Source: a virus. From it: DNA of 32,130 nt. How positions within the stretch are numbered: the first letter of the stretch is position 1; every line of letters begins with the position of its first letter. The DNA is taken from positions 1-32,130 of IMG/VR virus record IMGVR_UViG_3300032118_003129. The stretch is one strand, 5' to 3'. The translations under genes were made by a program, and so were the position numbers. Shown one piece after another: positions 21,214 through 28,095 of the stretch. Under the pieces are notes generated by a model, which searched no databases, had not been told where the DNA came from, and saw only the letters and a program-made list of their open reading frames with translations.

Positions 21214-21263
21214 TATGCTCAGCATACTTGTGCACGTCGTTGTGCACGTCTATGTTCAACATA
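21214..21263. promoter_or_regulatory. Symmetrical dyad array, probable operator or origin-like element
   Basis: TATGCT-c-AGCATA (21214-21226) and TATGTT-c-AACATA (21251-21263) are two near-identical 13-bp dyads. Between them lie two exact copies of TTGTGCACGTC (21228-21238 and 21240-21250), 12 nt apart, each with the palindrome GTGCAC. The array lies 34 nt before TTG 21297. Its symmetry suggests cooperative binding by a dimeric regulator. Confidence 0.6.
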
Positions 21264-21296
21264 CTTCACATGAGTCATAGTTATGGAGTTGAAAGA

Positions 21297-21713
21297 TTGA
21301 GTTTCAAAGCGGCAGAATGGACAACTAAGTACCAAAACGACCTTCCAGATAGTTCCTTTGCCTACATCGAGCCTGGAGGCAAGAAAGACAGCGAAGGCAA
21401 GACAACACCAAGAGGTCTGAGGCATTTTCCATACAAAGACGAAAACGGAAACGTCCACATGCCTCATCTGAACAACGGAATGGCTCAGATCACAAAATCA
21501 ACATTAAGCAAAGACGTTCAGCAACGGATACACTCGCACCTTCTTTCTGTCTATAAAAAACTGGGTAAAGAGCACACTCCCTGCAGCGTGCCCGGATGCA
21601 AAGGGTACAGTCCAAGCGAGAAAAGCATGCTCAGCGACTCTGAGGCGTTCTATTCGTATCTAAAACGAGCCCAGCGCGCCCAGCGCGTGATATGGGGTAT
21701 AATATGCAGTTGA
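21297..21713 (+). CDS. Prohead-protease-associated domain protein (DUF6582-like)
   Basis: 138 aa from TTG 21297, chosen because GGAG is 8 nt upstream; ATG 21270 is possible. The sequence FAYIEPGGKKDSEGKTTPRG leads to LRHFPYKDENGNVHMPHLNN and the helices QRIHSHLLSVYKKLG. This pattern is often fused to, or encoded beside, phage prohead proteases and capsid proteins (DUF6582-like, from memory). A C-terminal TPCSVPGCKGYSP knuckle and a basic tail (YLKRAQRAQRVIW) follow. It overlaps the protease gene by 22 nt. It probably assists head assembly. Confidence 0.7.
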   Translation: MSFKAAEWTTKYQNDLPDSSFAYIEPGGKKDSEGKTTPRGLRHFPYKDENGNVHMPHLNNGMAQITKSTLSKDVQQRIHSHLLSVYKKLGKEHTPCSVPGCKGYSPSEKSMLSDSEAFYSYLKRAQRAQRVIWGIICS

Positions 21714-22969
21714 AATACTACGTTCCCTTCAAGGCGCAGGTTGGCCAACAAGCAGACTTGGCTCTCAAAGAGAAGCTGCTCAACATTGAGGGCGTAGCCA
21801 TCGATACAAGCGTCAACTCGAACAAGTGGCAAGTGCCCGAAGAGGACTTGGACTTCTTTGTCTCGAGCCTTCAAGGCGCACAGCTCCGAATCGATCATGC
21901 TGAAAGCGCCATGGCAGTAATAGGTAAGGTTCCTGAGGCAAAAAGAGCAGGCCAGACAGCACTTTTCAGGGCTGAGATCGGTGATCAAGCAATCATCGAG
22001 AAAGTCCTCAGGGGCTACTTGACACATGTTAGCGTCCAAGTTGACAGTGACGAAGTTGAATGCAGCAAGTGCCGCAAGCCCAGCAGAAAGGAAGGTATGC
22101 TTATTCACTTGTGCCCCGGTGCCTGGGAGATCGTGCACAAACCGAAAGTCAGGGAGCTCAGTATTGTTGCGAGCCCAGCCTATAAGAACACGGAGTTTAA
22201 GCCTTTAGGCTTTGCTTCAGCGATGAATGAGAACCAACAAAACGTGCTTGCCGAGTTTCAGCGGAAGAGCCTATGTAGGCGGCTTCTTGCTGTTCGAGTT
22301 AGCCTAATGGAGAGTAGTTTACGGTCATCTGAAAATGACGAAGATGTGGGTTCTAGACGAAAGTCGCAAGGACCTGAAAACAAACCTGAATTTCAACAAG
22401 GTACAAAGGAGGTGAAGCCATTGTCTGCACAAAAGGATGGGCAGCAAGCGGCTTCTCCGCATCAAGCACAAGGCGTAGTTAACGTGGCTCCTGGAGAGGG
22501 GCCAGCAAAGCAGGTAACATACGACGAGTTAACAAACCAGGTTGTCAAGCTTATGGACCAGATTAAGAGTGCAGGGACAGACGCGGAAATCGAAGCCTTG
22601 AACAAGAAAGTCGCTGAGATCGAAGCTGAAGTGGCAAAGCGAGCAACAAAGACAGGACTCACCAGGAAACTTACTGAACTATCCAAGAAACTAAGTGAAA
22701 GCGCAGCTGACGCGGCAGATGCAAAGTCAGCTAAGAAGAAAGGCGAAGGCGGCGATGCTGAAGACTTGCCTGGGGCTCCAAAGGGGCCGAAGGCGCCGGA
22801 CCAGGCTGACACTGCAGAATCAGCAGCGCATAAGCCAACTGGCAAGGGCTTAATCAGCACTGAAGAGATGGACCAAGAAGCGAGTGGTCCGTCTGCACCG
22901 TGGTTCAAAGACTTACTGAAGGCTAACGTTAAACTCGGCGCTCAAGGACACGCGACATTCTCTGGCTAA
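21692..22969 (+). CDS. HK97-type prohead protease fused to a scaffold-like domain
   Basis: 425 aa. The protease half (1 to about 175) has NIEGVAIDTSVNSNKWQVPE, His69 in LRIDHAESAMAVIGKV, Ser114 in YLTHVSVQVD and the ELSIVASPAYKNTEF strand, as in HK97-fold maturation proteases. A CSKC...HLC insertion (125-141) may bind zinc. Residues 244-425 are hydrophilic and coiled-coil-like (EIEALNKKVAEIEAEVAKRA, then LTRKLTELSKKLSESAADAA) and resemble scaffold proteins. The enzyme cleaves scaffold or capsid after assembly. ATG 21704 is an alternative start. A strong internal start at 22421 lies within this gene. Confidence 0.85.
   Translation: MGYNMQLKYYVPFKAQVGQQADLALKEKLLNIEGVAIDTSVNSNKWQVPEEDLDFFVSSLQGAQLRIDHAESAMAVIGKVPEAKRAGQTALFRAEIGDQAIIEKVLRGYLTHVSVQVDSDEVECSKCRKPSRKEGMLIHLCPGAWEIVHKPKVRELSIVASPAYKNTEFKPLGFASAMNENQQNVLAEFQRKSLCRRLLAVRVSLMESSLRSSENDEDVGSRRKSQGPENKPEFQQGTKEVKPLSAQKDGQQAASPHQAQGVVNVAPGEGPAKQVTYDELTNQVVKLMDQIKSAGTDAEIEALNKKVAEIEAEVAKRATKTGLTRKLTELSKKLSESAADAADAKSAKKKGEGGDAEDLPGAPKGPKAPDQADTAESAAHKPTGKGLISTEEMDQEASGPSAPWFKDLLKANVKLGAQGHATFSG
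22405..22415 (+). promoter_or_regulatory. Internal ribosome-binding site inside the protease gene
   Basis: AAAGGAGGTGA is a near-perfect Shine-Dalgarno sequence, 5 nt before the in-frame TTG 22421. It is as strong as any intergenic site in the window. In the protein it merely encodes TKEVK, so there is no coding reason for such a match. It marks an internal start for the scaffold half. Confidence 0.75.
22421..22969 (+). CDS. Nested scaffold protein (182 aa), same frame as the protease
   Basis: TTG 22421 is in the same frame as the protease gene (residue 244) and directly follows AAAGGAGGTGA. The product begins MSAQKDGQQAASPHQAQGVV and consists of a charged coiled coil (VAEIEAEVAKRATKTGLTRK) and an Ala/Gly/Pro-rich low-complexity tail, ending FKDLLKANVKLGAQGHATFSG. 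This matches the known layout of phage scaffolds that share the C-terminus of the protease (lambda C/Nu3). It would make many scaffold copies per protease. The start is inferred from the sequence signal. Confidence 0.7.
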   Translation: MSAQKDGQQAASPHQAQGVVNVAPGEGPAKQVTYDELTNQVVKLMDQIKSAGTDAEIEALNKKVAEIEAEVAKRATKTGLTRKLTELSKKLSESAADAADAKSAKKKGEGGDAEDLPGAPKGPKAPDQADTAESAAHKPTGKGLISTEEMDQEASGPSAPWFKDLLKANVKLGAQGHATFSG

Positions 22970-22980
22970 GGTGAACAAGT

Positions 22981-23424
22981 ATGAGTCTTCCAACATTTGA
23001 AGGAACAAGCCCGCACATTTCAGATCGTTACATTACTAATGAGATCGCAGGCGTAGCCATTACGATGGGCCAACTTGTTTACATCAGCGCAGATGGGACA
23101 GTCCTACCAACACCGAACGCTCCTGCTGTTTATTGTGGTCGCTACGGAATTGCTATGACAACAGCGGCAATCAACAAACAAGTTTCAGTGCTCTGGCGAG
23201 GCCGAGCGCGAGCAACAGCGTATGGTACCATAACTGCAGGCGACATGGTTGGACCCGCAAGCGCCGGCACAGGAGTCGGCTTAATACAAACAATTGTCAA
23301 ACCAGGCTTAACAGTCAGCGCAGGCACAGCATTAGTCACCTATCTCGCCCAAATGCTCAGCGTGATCGGCAGTTGCGAAATCGGCGCCGCAAGCGGCGGC
23401 TCAGCGATAATCTTCATGGAGTAA
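22981..23424 (+). CDS. Capsid decoration/cement-type protein
   Basis: 147 aa with AAGGTGA about 7 nt upstream. The sequence is beta-rich, small-residue rich and lacks charge clusters: ITMGQLVYISADGTVLPTPN, RYGIAMTTAAINKQVSVLWR, GRARATAYGTITAGDMVGPA. This matches head-stabilising DUF2190-like proteins that are encoded just before the major capsid gene. The fold would bind on the outside of the shell. Assignment rests on fold pattern and position between scaffold and capsid genes. Confidence 0.75.
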   Translation: MSLPTFEGTSPHISDRYITNEIAGVAITMGQLVYISADGTVLPTPNAPAVYCGRYGIAMTTAAINKQVSVLWRGRARATAYGTITAGDMVGPASAGTGVGLIQTIVKPGLTVSAGTALVTYLAQMLSVIGSCEIGAASGGSAIIFME

Positions 23425-23434
23425 GTGAATTGAC

Positions 23435-24340
23435 ATGAGCATGCAAAGAGACGCTTTCACATGGGTAGATACCGGAGCAGTAGCGTATCCAGCACTGCAC
23501 AAGAAGATCATCGAATTAACGATGCCATCGCTTCTCATCAAGCAGCTGTTCCCAGAGTTTCCGCTCGTAGCAGGCAAGACAGCAACCTTCGTCAAGGAAG
23601 CAGGTAGCCGCTCAGCGGCAATTTCTGAAATTTCAGAGGGCGTAGAAATCCCCATGGACTTCACGCCGCTAAGCTACGTCGCCGTCACGCCCTACAAGAA
23701 GGGCATGCGCGAAAGAGTAACCCGCGAAAACATCGAAGACCTCTATATCCCAGTGATCGAGCAGCAGCTCCGACGTCTAGCGAGACGTATGGCATACACG
23801 ATCGACCTTGACTGCCTCACAGTCATCGGCAACGGCTCAGGAATCAGCAGCGCAGGAACAGGCTGGAGCATGGGCGCCACGGGCACACGCTTCCAAGTCA
23901 GCGCAGGCACAGCATACGGGCTAGGCCAAGAAGACATTCTCTGGGCGAAAAGCTACATTGAAGCCAAAAGCTTCAAGCCCACGCACATCATCTGCAACCC
24001 CATTAACGCGCGGGACCTCTACGAACTGCCAATGTTCAGCTTGTGGGCGCATTACGGCGAAACAATCACGAAGGGCGGCGTCATCGGAACAGTCTACGAC
24101 ATGCAGGTCCTAGTAACAGCAGCGCAGAGCGCAGGAACAGCATACATAGTCAGCACGGGAGAGAACCCAAGCGGCGCTTACGCTCCTATGGGCTTCTTCG
24201 TCATCAAACGGCCGTTGATGAGCGATTTGGAGCTTAGAAAAGAGTTTGACGCCATAGACATCATGCTGACGACAAGGTACGCGCCAGTCGTGCTATGCGG
24301 AGATGCTATCGTCCAGATCACGGGACTCAAGACAAGCTAG
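23435..24340 (+). CDS. Major capsid protein (HK97 fold)
   Basis: 301 aa. The N-terminal arm is followed by the E-loop-like stretch AGKTATFVKEAGSRSAAISE. Then come VEIPMDFTPLSYVAVTPYKK and the spine helix (IEQQLRRLARRMAYTIDLDC). The A-domain follows with SFKPTHIICNPINARDLYEL and TVYDMQVLVTAAQSAGTAYI, ending VLCGDAIVQITGL. This is the normal order for the HK97 capsid fold. It has no separate delta domain at the N-terminus, since the scaffold is encoded upstream. The gene ends just before a T-tract terminator, closing the capsid operon. Confidence 0.9.
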   Translation: MSMQRDAFTWVDTGAVAYPALHKKIIELTMPSLLIKQLFPEFPLVAGKTATFVKEAGSRSAAISEISEGVEIPMDFTPLSYVAVTPYKKGMRERVTRENIEDLYIPVIEQQLRRLARRMAYTIDLDCLTVIGNGSGISSAGTGWSMGATGTRFQVSAGTAYGLGQEDILWAKSYIEAKSFKPTHIICNPINARDLYELPMFSLWAHYGETITKGGVIGTVYDMQVLVTAAQSAGTAYIVSTGENPSGAYAPMGFFVIKRPLMSDLELRKEFDAIDIMLTTRYAPVVLCGDAIVQITGLKTS

Positions 24341-24366
24341 GCTTTCTGAAAAATCAGCAGTTTTCA

Positions 24367-24381
24367 ATCCCCCTTTTTTAG
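24367..24381 (+). terminator. T-tract terminator after the capsid gene
   Basis: ATCCCCCTTTTTTAG lies 27 nt after the capsid stop codon, preceded by an A5 tract (24350-24354). An almost identical motif follows the next gene at 25359. T-tracts are intrinsic termination signals in archaea. It probably separates capsid transcription from the gene at 24525. Confidence 0.55.
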
Positions 24382-24497
24382 TTTTCAGATGAAACACTCC
24401 GGCAGCTGGATCCAGCTGACATGGAATCCAGATATATTTTCAGTTGAAACTCATTTTGCCTCTTCTTCCAGCCCTCGTCAACAATGCTTGGCGAGGG
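24382..24497 (+). promoter_or_regulatory. Regulatory gap with direct repeats, palindrome, TATA box and hairpin
   Basis: TTTTCAGATGAAAC (24382-24395) and TTTTCAGTTGAAAC (24437-24450) are direct repeats that are themselves dyads. Between them lies a perfect 16-bp palindrome, CAGCTGGA+TCCAGCTG (24403-24418). TATATTTT (24433-24440) is a possible TATA box overlapping the second repeat. A leader hairpin with a 10-bp stem (24472-24497, one G-U pair, loop CAATGC) precedes the gene. This looks like a regulated promoter for the membrane protein. Confidence 0.5.
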
Positions 24498-24524
24498 GAA
24501 ACGTAAGAGGTGAAGAAAGAAAAA

Positions 24525-25319
24525 ATGAGCCTTAAACTACAGGCTTGGCAGGGACTCTTAGTAGTAATTGTGATCCTCGGCATCACAGGCGGCGCACTGC
24601 AGCTAGCAGCAAGTGAGTTACAGCAGAATCCTGACTTGACAACGTGGATGGGAGCTTATCAAGTGCCCTTCATCGCGTTCCTCCAGAACTCATGGCTAAT
24701 CATCATTGTCACGTTCATCTACAACATTTTCATGTACTTCCGGCAGAACCAGCTTGCAGCACTGAAGCAAACGACAGAACTGTTCCAACTTCAAAAGTTC
24801 ACGGCAACACTCGCCTGGTTCATAGGAATATTAGGTCCTATGGCAGCCCTCATCTCAGACAAGGAACTTCAGGGTATCATCGCATTCAGCGTAGTCATGC
24901 TAACAGCTTTTCTTAAAGAACTTCAAAACATGTACAGTAACCAGACAATACTGCCGCCAGTAACTCCAGGATCTCCTAGCTCGTCACCGCAGACGCCAGC
25001 ACAGTCAAGCACGTCAACACCAGGAATACCACAACCATCAACACCGTCAGATATCCCGTCAATTCCATCTGTACCCGCAACCGTGTTCATAAACGGAATA
25101 GTGGCGATCAAAGCTGTGATTGTAGATGGACAAGCATACCCACTTTCAAATGTATCGGGCACGGTGAAGGCTAGTCAATGGACAAGTGTAAAAGTGAACA
25201 ACCAGACAATCCTTTCAATAGCGTTCTCTGACTACGTGATACATGATGTCGAAATCGACTATGATACGACTGGTCTGAAGCTGAAGCTCGCAAGCGGCTC
25301 AATCTGGCCACCTGCCTAA
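24525..25319 (+). CDS. Four-TM membrane protein with proline/serine-rich stalk and beta domain
   Basis: 264 aa from ATG 24525 (GTG 24510 is an alternative). Four hydrophobic segments are visible: LLVVIVILGITGGALQLA, SWLIIIVTFIYNIFMYF, LAWFIGILGPMAALI and IIAFSVVMLTAFL. A long Pro/Ser/Thr stretch (about 145-185) links to a C-terminal beta-rich domain (FINGIVAIKAVIVDGQAYPL, ending LKLASGSIWPPA). Holins of some phages have several TM segments. However, the large C-terminal domain is unusual, so holin is only a guess; a receptor or membrane-remodelling role is equally possible. It is flanked by its own promoter gap and terminator. Confidence 0.65.
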   Translation: MSLKLQAWQGLLVVIVILGITGGALQLAASELQQNPDLTTWMGAYQVPFIAFLQNSWLIIIVTFIYNIFMYFRQNQLAALKQTTELFQLQKFTATLAWFIGILGPMAALISDKELQGIIAFSVVMLTAFLKELQNMYSNQTILPPVTPGSPSSSPQTPAQSSTSTPGIPQPSTPSDIPSIPSVPATVFINGIVAIKAVIVDGQAYPLSNVSGTVKASQWTSVKVNNQTILSIAFSDYVIHDVEIDYDTTGLKLKLASGSIWPPA

Positions 25320-25358
25320 ACGCAACCTAGAAACTAGACCCTGCAAAAACCTTCAGAC

Positions 25359-25372
25359 ATCCCCTTTTTTAG
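25359..25372 (+). terminator. T-tract terminator after the four-TM protein
   Basis: ATCCCCTTTTTTAG lies 40 nt after the preceding stop, again behind an A5 tract (25346-25350). It nearly matches the terminator after the capsid gene. A second T6 tract follows at about 25430. Together they separate the membrane gene from the tail operon. Confidence 0.55.
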
Positions 25373-25477
25373 TAATTCATCGAGCATAAACGTCAGCCCC
25401 GCAGTCCAGGGAATTGCCTTCGAAGATTTTTTCCTTTCTCGTGCTTGCATCTTCCGTTTCCTTTTCGGCGCGGATAG

Positions 25478-25606
25478 TTGACGCTTATGTATAAAGACCT
25501 TACGGAGCTCAGCAAGATCGTCTGCAGCTCCTGCACATCAGATTCTTACGAGCGCTGCGTGAAATGCAGGGTTCACATCCTAATCAACAGTTTGTTGAAT
25601 AAATAA
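25478..25606 (+). CDS. Tiny zinc-binding protein (42 aa)
   Basis: TTG 25478 or ATG 25487 starts a frame encoding YKDLTELSKIVCSSCTSDSY, then ERCVKCRVHILINSLLNK. The two C-x2-C pairs, 8 residues apart, form a compact zinc knuckle, and the C-terminal helix is basic. No strong ribosome site is visible, but the tidy motif argues for coding. The stop lies 9 nt before the next gene's start. It may be a small regulator in front of the neck and tail genes. Confidence 0.55.
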   Translation: MTLMYKDLTELSKIVCSSCTSDSYERCVKCRVHILINSLLNK

Positions 25607-25615
25607 GGTGAAAAT

Positions 25616-26074
25616 GTGACAGTAACGTACATTCAAGTGAGTGATGTTCAGGCTCAGCTTAACGCTACCTCTGCTGGTACTGCCTACACAGTGTACGGTC
25701 TCTCGATTTTGGTTTCAGCAATACAAGCTCACGTGGACTATGCGAACAGCTACATAAACAGCATCTTAGGCCGCGACTTGGCAACTTCCGACCCTTCATA
25801 TCCAATAGCGAAGCTCGCTGCACTTGACCTTGCCTGCATCAGAGTTCTCGTCGTCAGCATGGGCGGGTCTCTTGTTGGCGCCTTCGACTACTTCCTCGGT
25901 GATTTGAGAGTCGCAAGAGCCGGACCCTACAAAGAAGCAATTGCTGCGACCTTGCAGGGCTTCAAAGACGATCTGAGCAGGCAACTTGTGAACCTCACGC
26001 CAGTAGCAGTCACATTTGACGTTCGTTCCAAGGGCGAGGTTCCGACGTACAGAGGCGGGCTGGCGAGTCCATGA
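25616..26074 (+). CDS. Head-tail connector (neck) protein
   Basis: 152 aa from GTG 25616 with AAGGTGA about 5 nt upstream. The helical profile AIQAHVDYANSYINSILGRD, then YPIAKLAALDLACIRVLVVS resembles connector proteins of the gp6/gp15 type that bind beneath the portal. The C-terminus is strand-rich. The place directly after the capsid region and before a gp10-like gene supports a neck role. Specific identity is by context. Confidence 0.65.
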   Translation: MTVTYIQVSDVQAQLNATSAGTAYTVYGLSILVSAIQAHVDYANSYINSILGRDLATSDPSYPIAKLAALDLACIRVLVVSMGGSLVGAFDYFLGDLRVARAGPYKEAIAATLQGFKDDLSRQLVNLTPVAVTFDVRSKGEVPTYRGGLASP

Positions 26075-26286
26075 CTAACACTCCTGGAGACCCGCAGGTT
26101 TACGGACCCTATGATTTCAGCGTGCCCGTATCGTCAGCTGGCACTGCTAGGACAACGAGGACTGTTTGGAGCGGAAACTACATTTTCGCGCGAGTAGGCG
26201 GCCAGAAACTAATGCTTACCCCTCAGGAATATGACAATCTCATTGCAGCTGGTCAAGATGTTGAAGTGAGGACTCCTGGAACATGA
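26071..26286 (+). CDS. Small neck-region protein (71 aa)
   Basis: Starts in an ATGA overlap. The sequence PYDFSVPVSSAGTARTTRTV then WSGNYIFARVGGQKLMLTPQ is beta-rich, followed by EYDNLIAAGQDVEV. No cysteine or membrane motif is seen. It is very likely a virion component because it sits in an unbroken overlapping chain of neck genes. Family unrecognised. Confidence 0.65.
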   Translation: MTNTPGDPQVYGPYDFSVPVSSAGTARTTRTVWSGNYIFARVGGQKLMLTPQEYDNLIAAGQDVEVRTPGT

Positions 26287-26726
26287 CAGCGCAGACTCTT
26301 GCAGCAGCACTCAGCCAGCTCTTTCAGAATAATTGGAGCCTTAGCTCTCCTGCAGTAGGCGATATCCTCTGGACTGACACGAAGCCTGACCTTATGCAGC
26401 TGCTCCAATGGACCAAAAACTACGTTGTTGGACTGTATAACCCGCCGAACCCCGTGGTCACTAAGGCACTGTGCAGGGAGCTCTGGCAAATCTTTGAGCA
26501 CGTGTACGCTGACGTCTACGTCAAAGTGACCAGCACGGTTGACGCGGCAGCGGTGATTCGAGAGACCATAAGAGGAGAGATCTATCGGATCGCGCATACT
26601 CAAGAGTTCCAGGTCGCTGGCCAGAAGAACGTTGACATCGTACGCGAGCCCCACAAGATTGAAAGCCCCGAAATGGTCCGGCTTGCAATCGAGTTAGCCG
26701 GGGAAAGCTGGGACATCCGAACATGA
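26283..26726 (+). CDS. Neck/tail-completion protein (147 aa)
   Basis: Overlaps both neighbours by 4 nt. Its composition is helical with a mixed core (PDLMQLLQWTKNYVVGLYNP, then LCRELWQIFEHVYADVYVKV). The C-terminal half contains IRETIRGEIYRIAHTQ. It has the size and position of connector or tail-completion proteins encoded between neck and gp10-like genes. No diagnostic motif allows a firmer name. Confidence 0.6.
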   Translation: MTAQTLAAALSQLFQNNWSLSSPAVGDILWTDTKPDLMQLLQWTKNYVVGLYNPPNPVVTKALCRELWQIFEHVYADVYVKVTSTVDAAAVIRETIRGEIYRIAHTQEFQVAGQKNVDIVREPHKIESPEMVRLAIELAGESWDIRT

Positions 26727-27103
26727 GCCTTCAGCTGCGCATCACTGTTGAGCATGCTGCAGACGTCGCCAGAGAATTGAGAGAGCTATTCCCTGAAGCA
26801 TTAGACCAACATATCAAAGATAGCGTTTACGGCGTGGGGCAGCGCATGGCTGAAGATGCTGTCCGGTTTGCGCCCATAAGAACAGGCTACCTTCGGAGCA
26901 CGATAAGCCTTCAGCAGCTTTCCTATGCGAAGTGGACGTTCAAACTCATCGCGTCAGCCTCTTACGCGTCGTACGTGAATTACGGCACAAGCAGGATGGC
27001 TCCGCGGTATTTCATGGAGCAAGCAGTGAACGCGCACACTGTTGAAATGAGTCAAGCAGTAGAACAGGCAGCTTCACTCGCAATCGCAGAAACATTCCAT
27101 TAG
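26723..27103 (+). CDS. HK97 gp10-like head-tail joining protein
   Basis: 126 aa. After the N-terminal strand and helix (ELRELFPEALDQHIKDSVYG), the sequence FAPIRTGYLRSTISLQQLSY and ASYASYVNYGTSRMAPRYFM carries the typical gp10 signature: P-x-R-T-G-x-L-R-x-S and YxxYVxYGTxRM. That motif is diagnostic of the family that joins head to tail or completes the tail. The gene lies in an overlapping chain between neck and tail tube genes. Confidence 0.9.
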   Translation: MSLQLRITVEHAADVARELRELFPEALDQHIKDSVYGVGQRMAEDAVRFAPIRTGYLRSTISLQQLSYAKWTFKLIASASYASYVNYGTSRMAPRYFMEQAVNAHTVEMSQAVEQAASLAIAETFH

Positions 27104-27121
27104 CTTTTGAAGGTAAACAGC

Positions 27122-27613
27122 ATGGATCGCTGGCTGAAGCTGCACCTCACAAAGAGATTCGTAAACCTGGCGGTCCGCGTATTGAATACGCTAATTCCAG
27201 CTGCTGAGCCAACGTACCCCCAGACAAAGATCCTTGACAACGTTTTCCGGAAGCTGTTCAAGGCTTACAAGACTGAAGTTTACGCTGGCCGCTTCGACGA
27301 CGTGCCCTATCAATCAATGCTGAAGCTTCATGACAGAAACTTTCAAAGGTTCCTGGAGCTATCCGAGAAGCTTCTTGTCTACATGAGCGAGACGGATCGC
27401 TACTACCGCCAGTGGCTTGGCCTTGCAATGCTTCTAACGCAGGCTGAAGTTGAAAAGCAGCTTCAAAACCTCAGTTTCCCAGATTTCTTAGCTCTTGCAG
27501 AGTCTCAATGGGACATGAGTTTCAAGGGAGCTGTGCCCCGCGAGCATTTTGAGGCTCACAAGAAAGAGTTTCAGTATATTGTTCTCGCGAATTTCCTTAT
27601 GAACCTCGTCTAG
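27122..27613 (+). CDS. Hypothetical helical protein near the tail genes (163 aa)
   Basis: ATG 27122 is preferred because AAGGT lies 7 nt upstream; TTG 27107 is an alternative. The protein is all-helical and charged (LKLHLTKRFVNLAVRVLNTL, then QSMLKLHDRNFQRFLELSEK), with aromatic patches (YYRQWLGLAMLLTQAEVEK). Its place between gp10-like and tail tube genes suggests a tail-completion role by context. No family is recognised. Confidence 0.6.
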   Translation: MDRWLKLHLTKRFVNLAVRVLNTLIPAAEPTYPQTKILDNVFRKLFKAYKTEVYAGRFDDVPYQSMLKLHDRNFQRFLELSEKLLVYMSETDRYYRQWLGLAMLLTQAEVEKQLQNLSFPDFLALAESQWDMSFKGAVPREHFEAHKKEFQYIVLANFLMNLV

Positions 27614-27671
27614 CGCGATAGAGCACCAGGCATGCCCGGGCTCCGCGATGCAAAGAGGTGAAAAAGAAGAA

Positions 27672-28061
27672 ATGAGCACTCCAGTAATAGGCCGCAACGC
27701 AGTCATCCAGATGGGCGTCACAACAATAGGGTACGCGACGGGCATCACATCTGACGTAACTGTCGACAAGATCGAGGACTTTGCGCTCCAAAGTGACAAG
27801 GCAGCAATCTTGGCAGCTGGCAACAAGCACTTTAAAATATCGTGGGACAAGCTGTGGATAGACTCCACCTACCTGAACGCGGTTTTGGCAGGCACACCAG
27901 TCGACTTCATAATAGGCCCTGCAGGTACGTCAACAGGCAAGGTGAAATGGACAGTCAAGAACGTTATCTTGCTAGGGTGGAGCTTCAAGGCAGACCAGAA
28001 AGGCGTAGTTAGCGAGAAATCCAGCGGCGAAGGCAACGACTTCACAGTCGGCACATTCTAA
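27672..28061 (+). CDS. Tail tube protein
   Basis: 129 aa from ATG 27672, with GAGGTGA 11 nt upstream (same layout as at 24525). The sequence is beta-rich, PVIGRNAVIQMGVTTIGYAT, then ALQSDKAAILAAGNKHFKIS and IIGPAGTSTGKVKWTVKNVI, ending with VSEKSSGEGNDFTVG. This resembles tail tube proteins of tailed viruses. It immediately precedes the frameshifted chaperone pair and the tape measure. Identity is by position and strand pattern. Confidence 0.75.
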   Translation: MSTPVIGRNAVIQMGVTTIGYATGITSDVTVDKIEDFALQSDKAAILAAGNKHFKISWDKLWIDSTYLNAVLAGTPVDFIIGPAGTSTGKVKWTVKNVILLGWSFKADQKGVVSEKSSGEGNDFTVGTF

Positions 28062-28095
28062 ACGTGCCTTCTATTTGTTTTGACTAGGTGAAACT

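Noticed and set aside
21186-21296. Reading the capsid-associated gene from ATG 21186
   Set aside because: The added N-terminus (Cys/Leu/Ser-rich) lies entirely over a 22-bp palindrome and the dyad array. GGAG 8 nt before TTG 21297 marks a better start where the recognisable domain begins.
26253-26654. Opposite-strand frame of 133 codons in the neck region
   Set aside because: The + strand genes here overlap by 4 nt in an unbroken coupled chain, and the opposite frame shows no domain or start signal.
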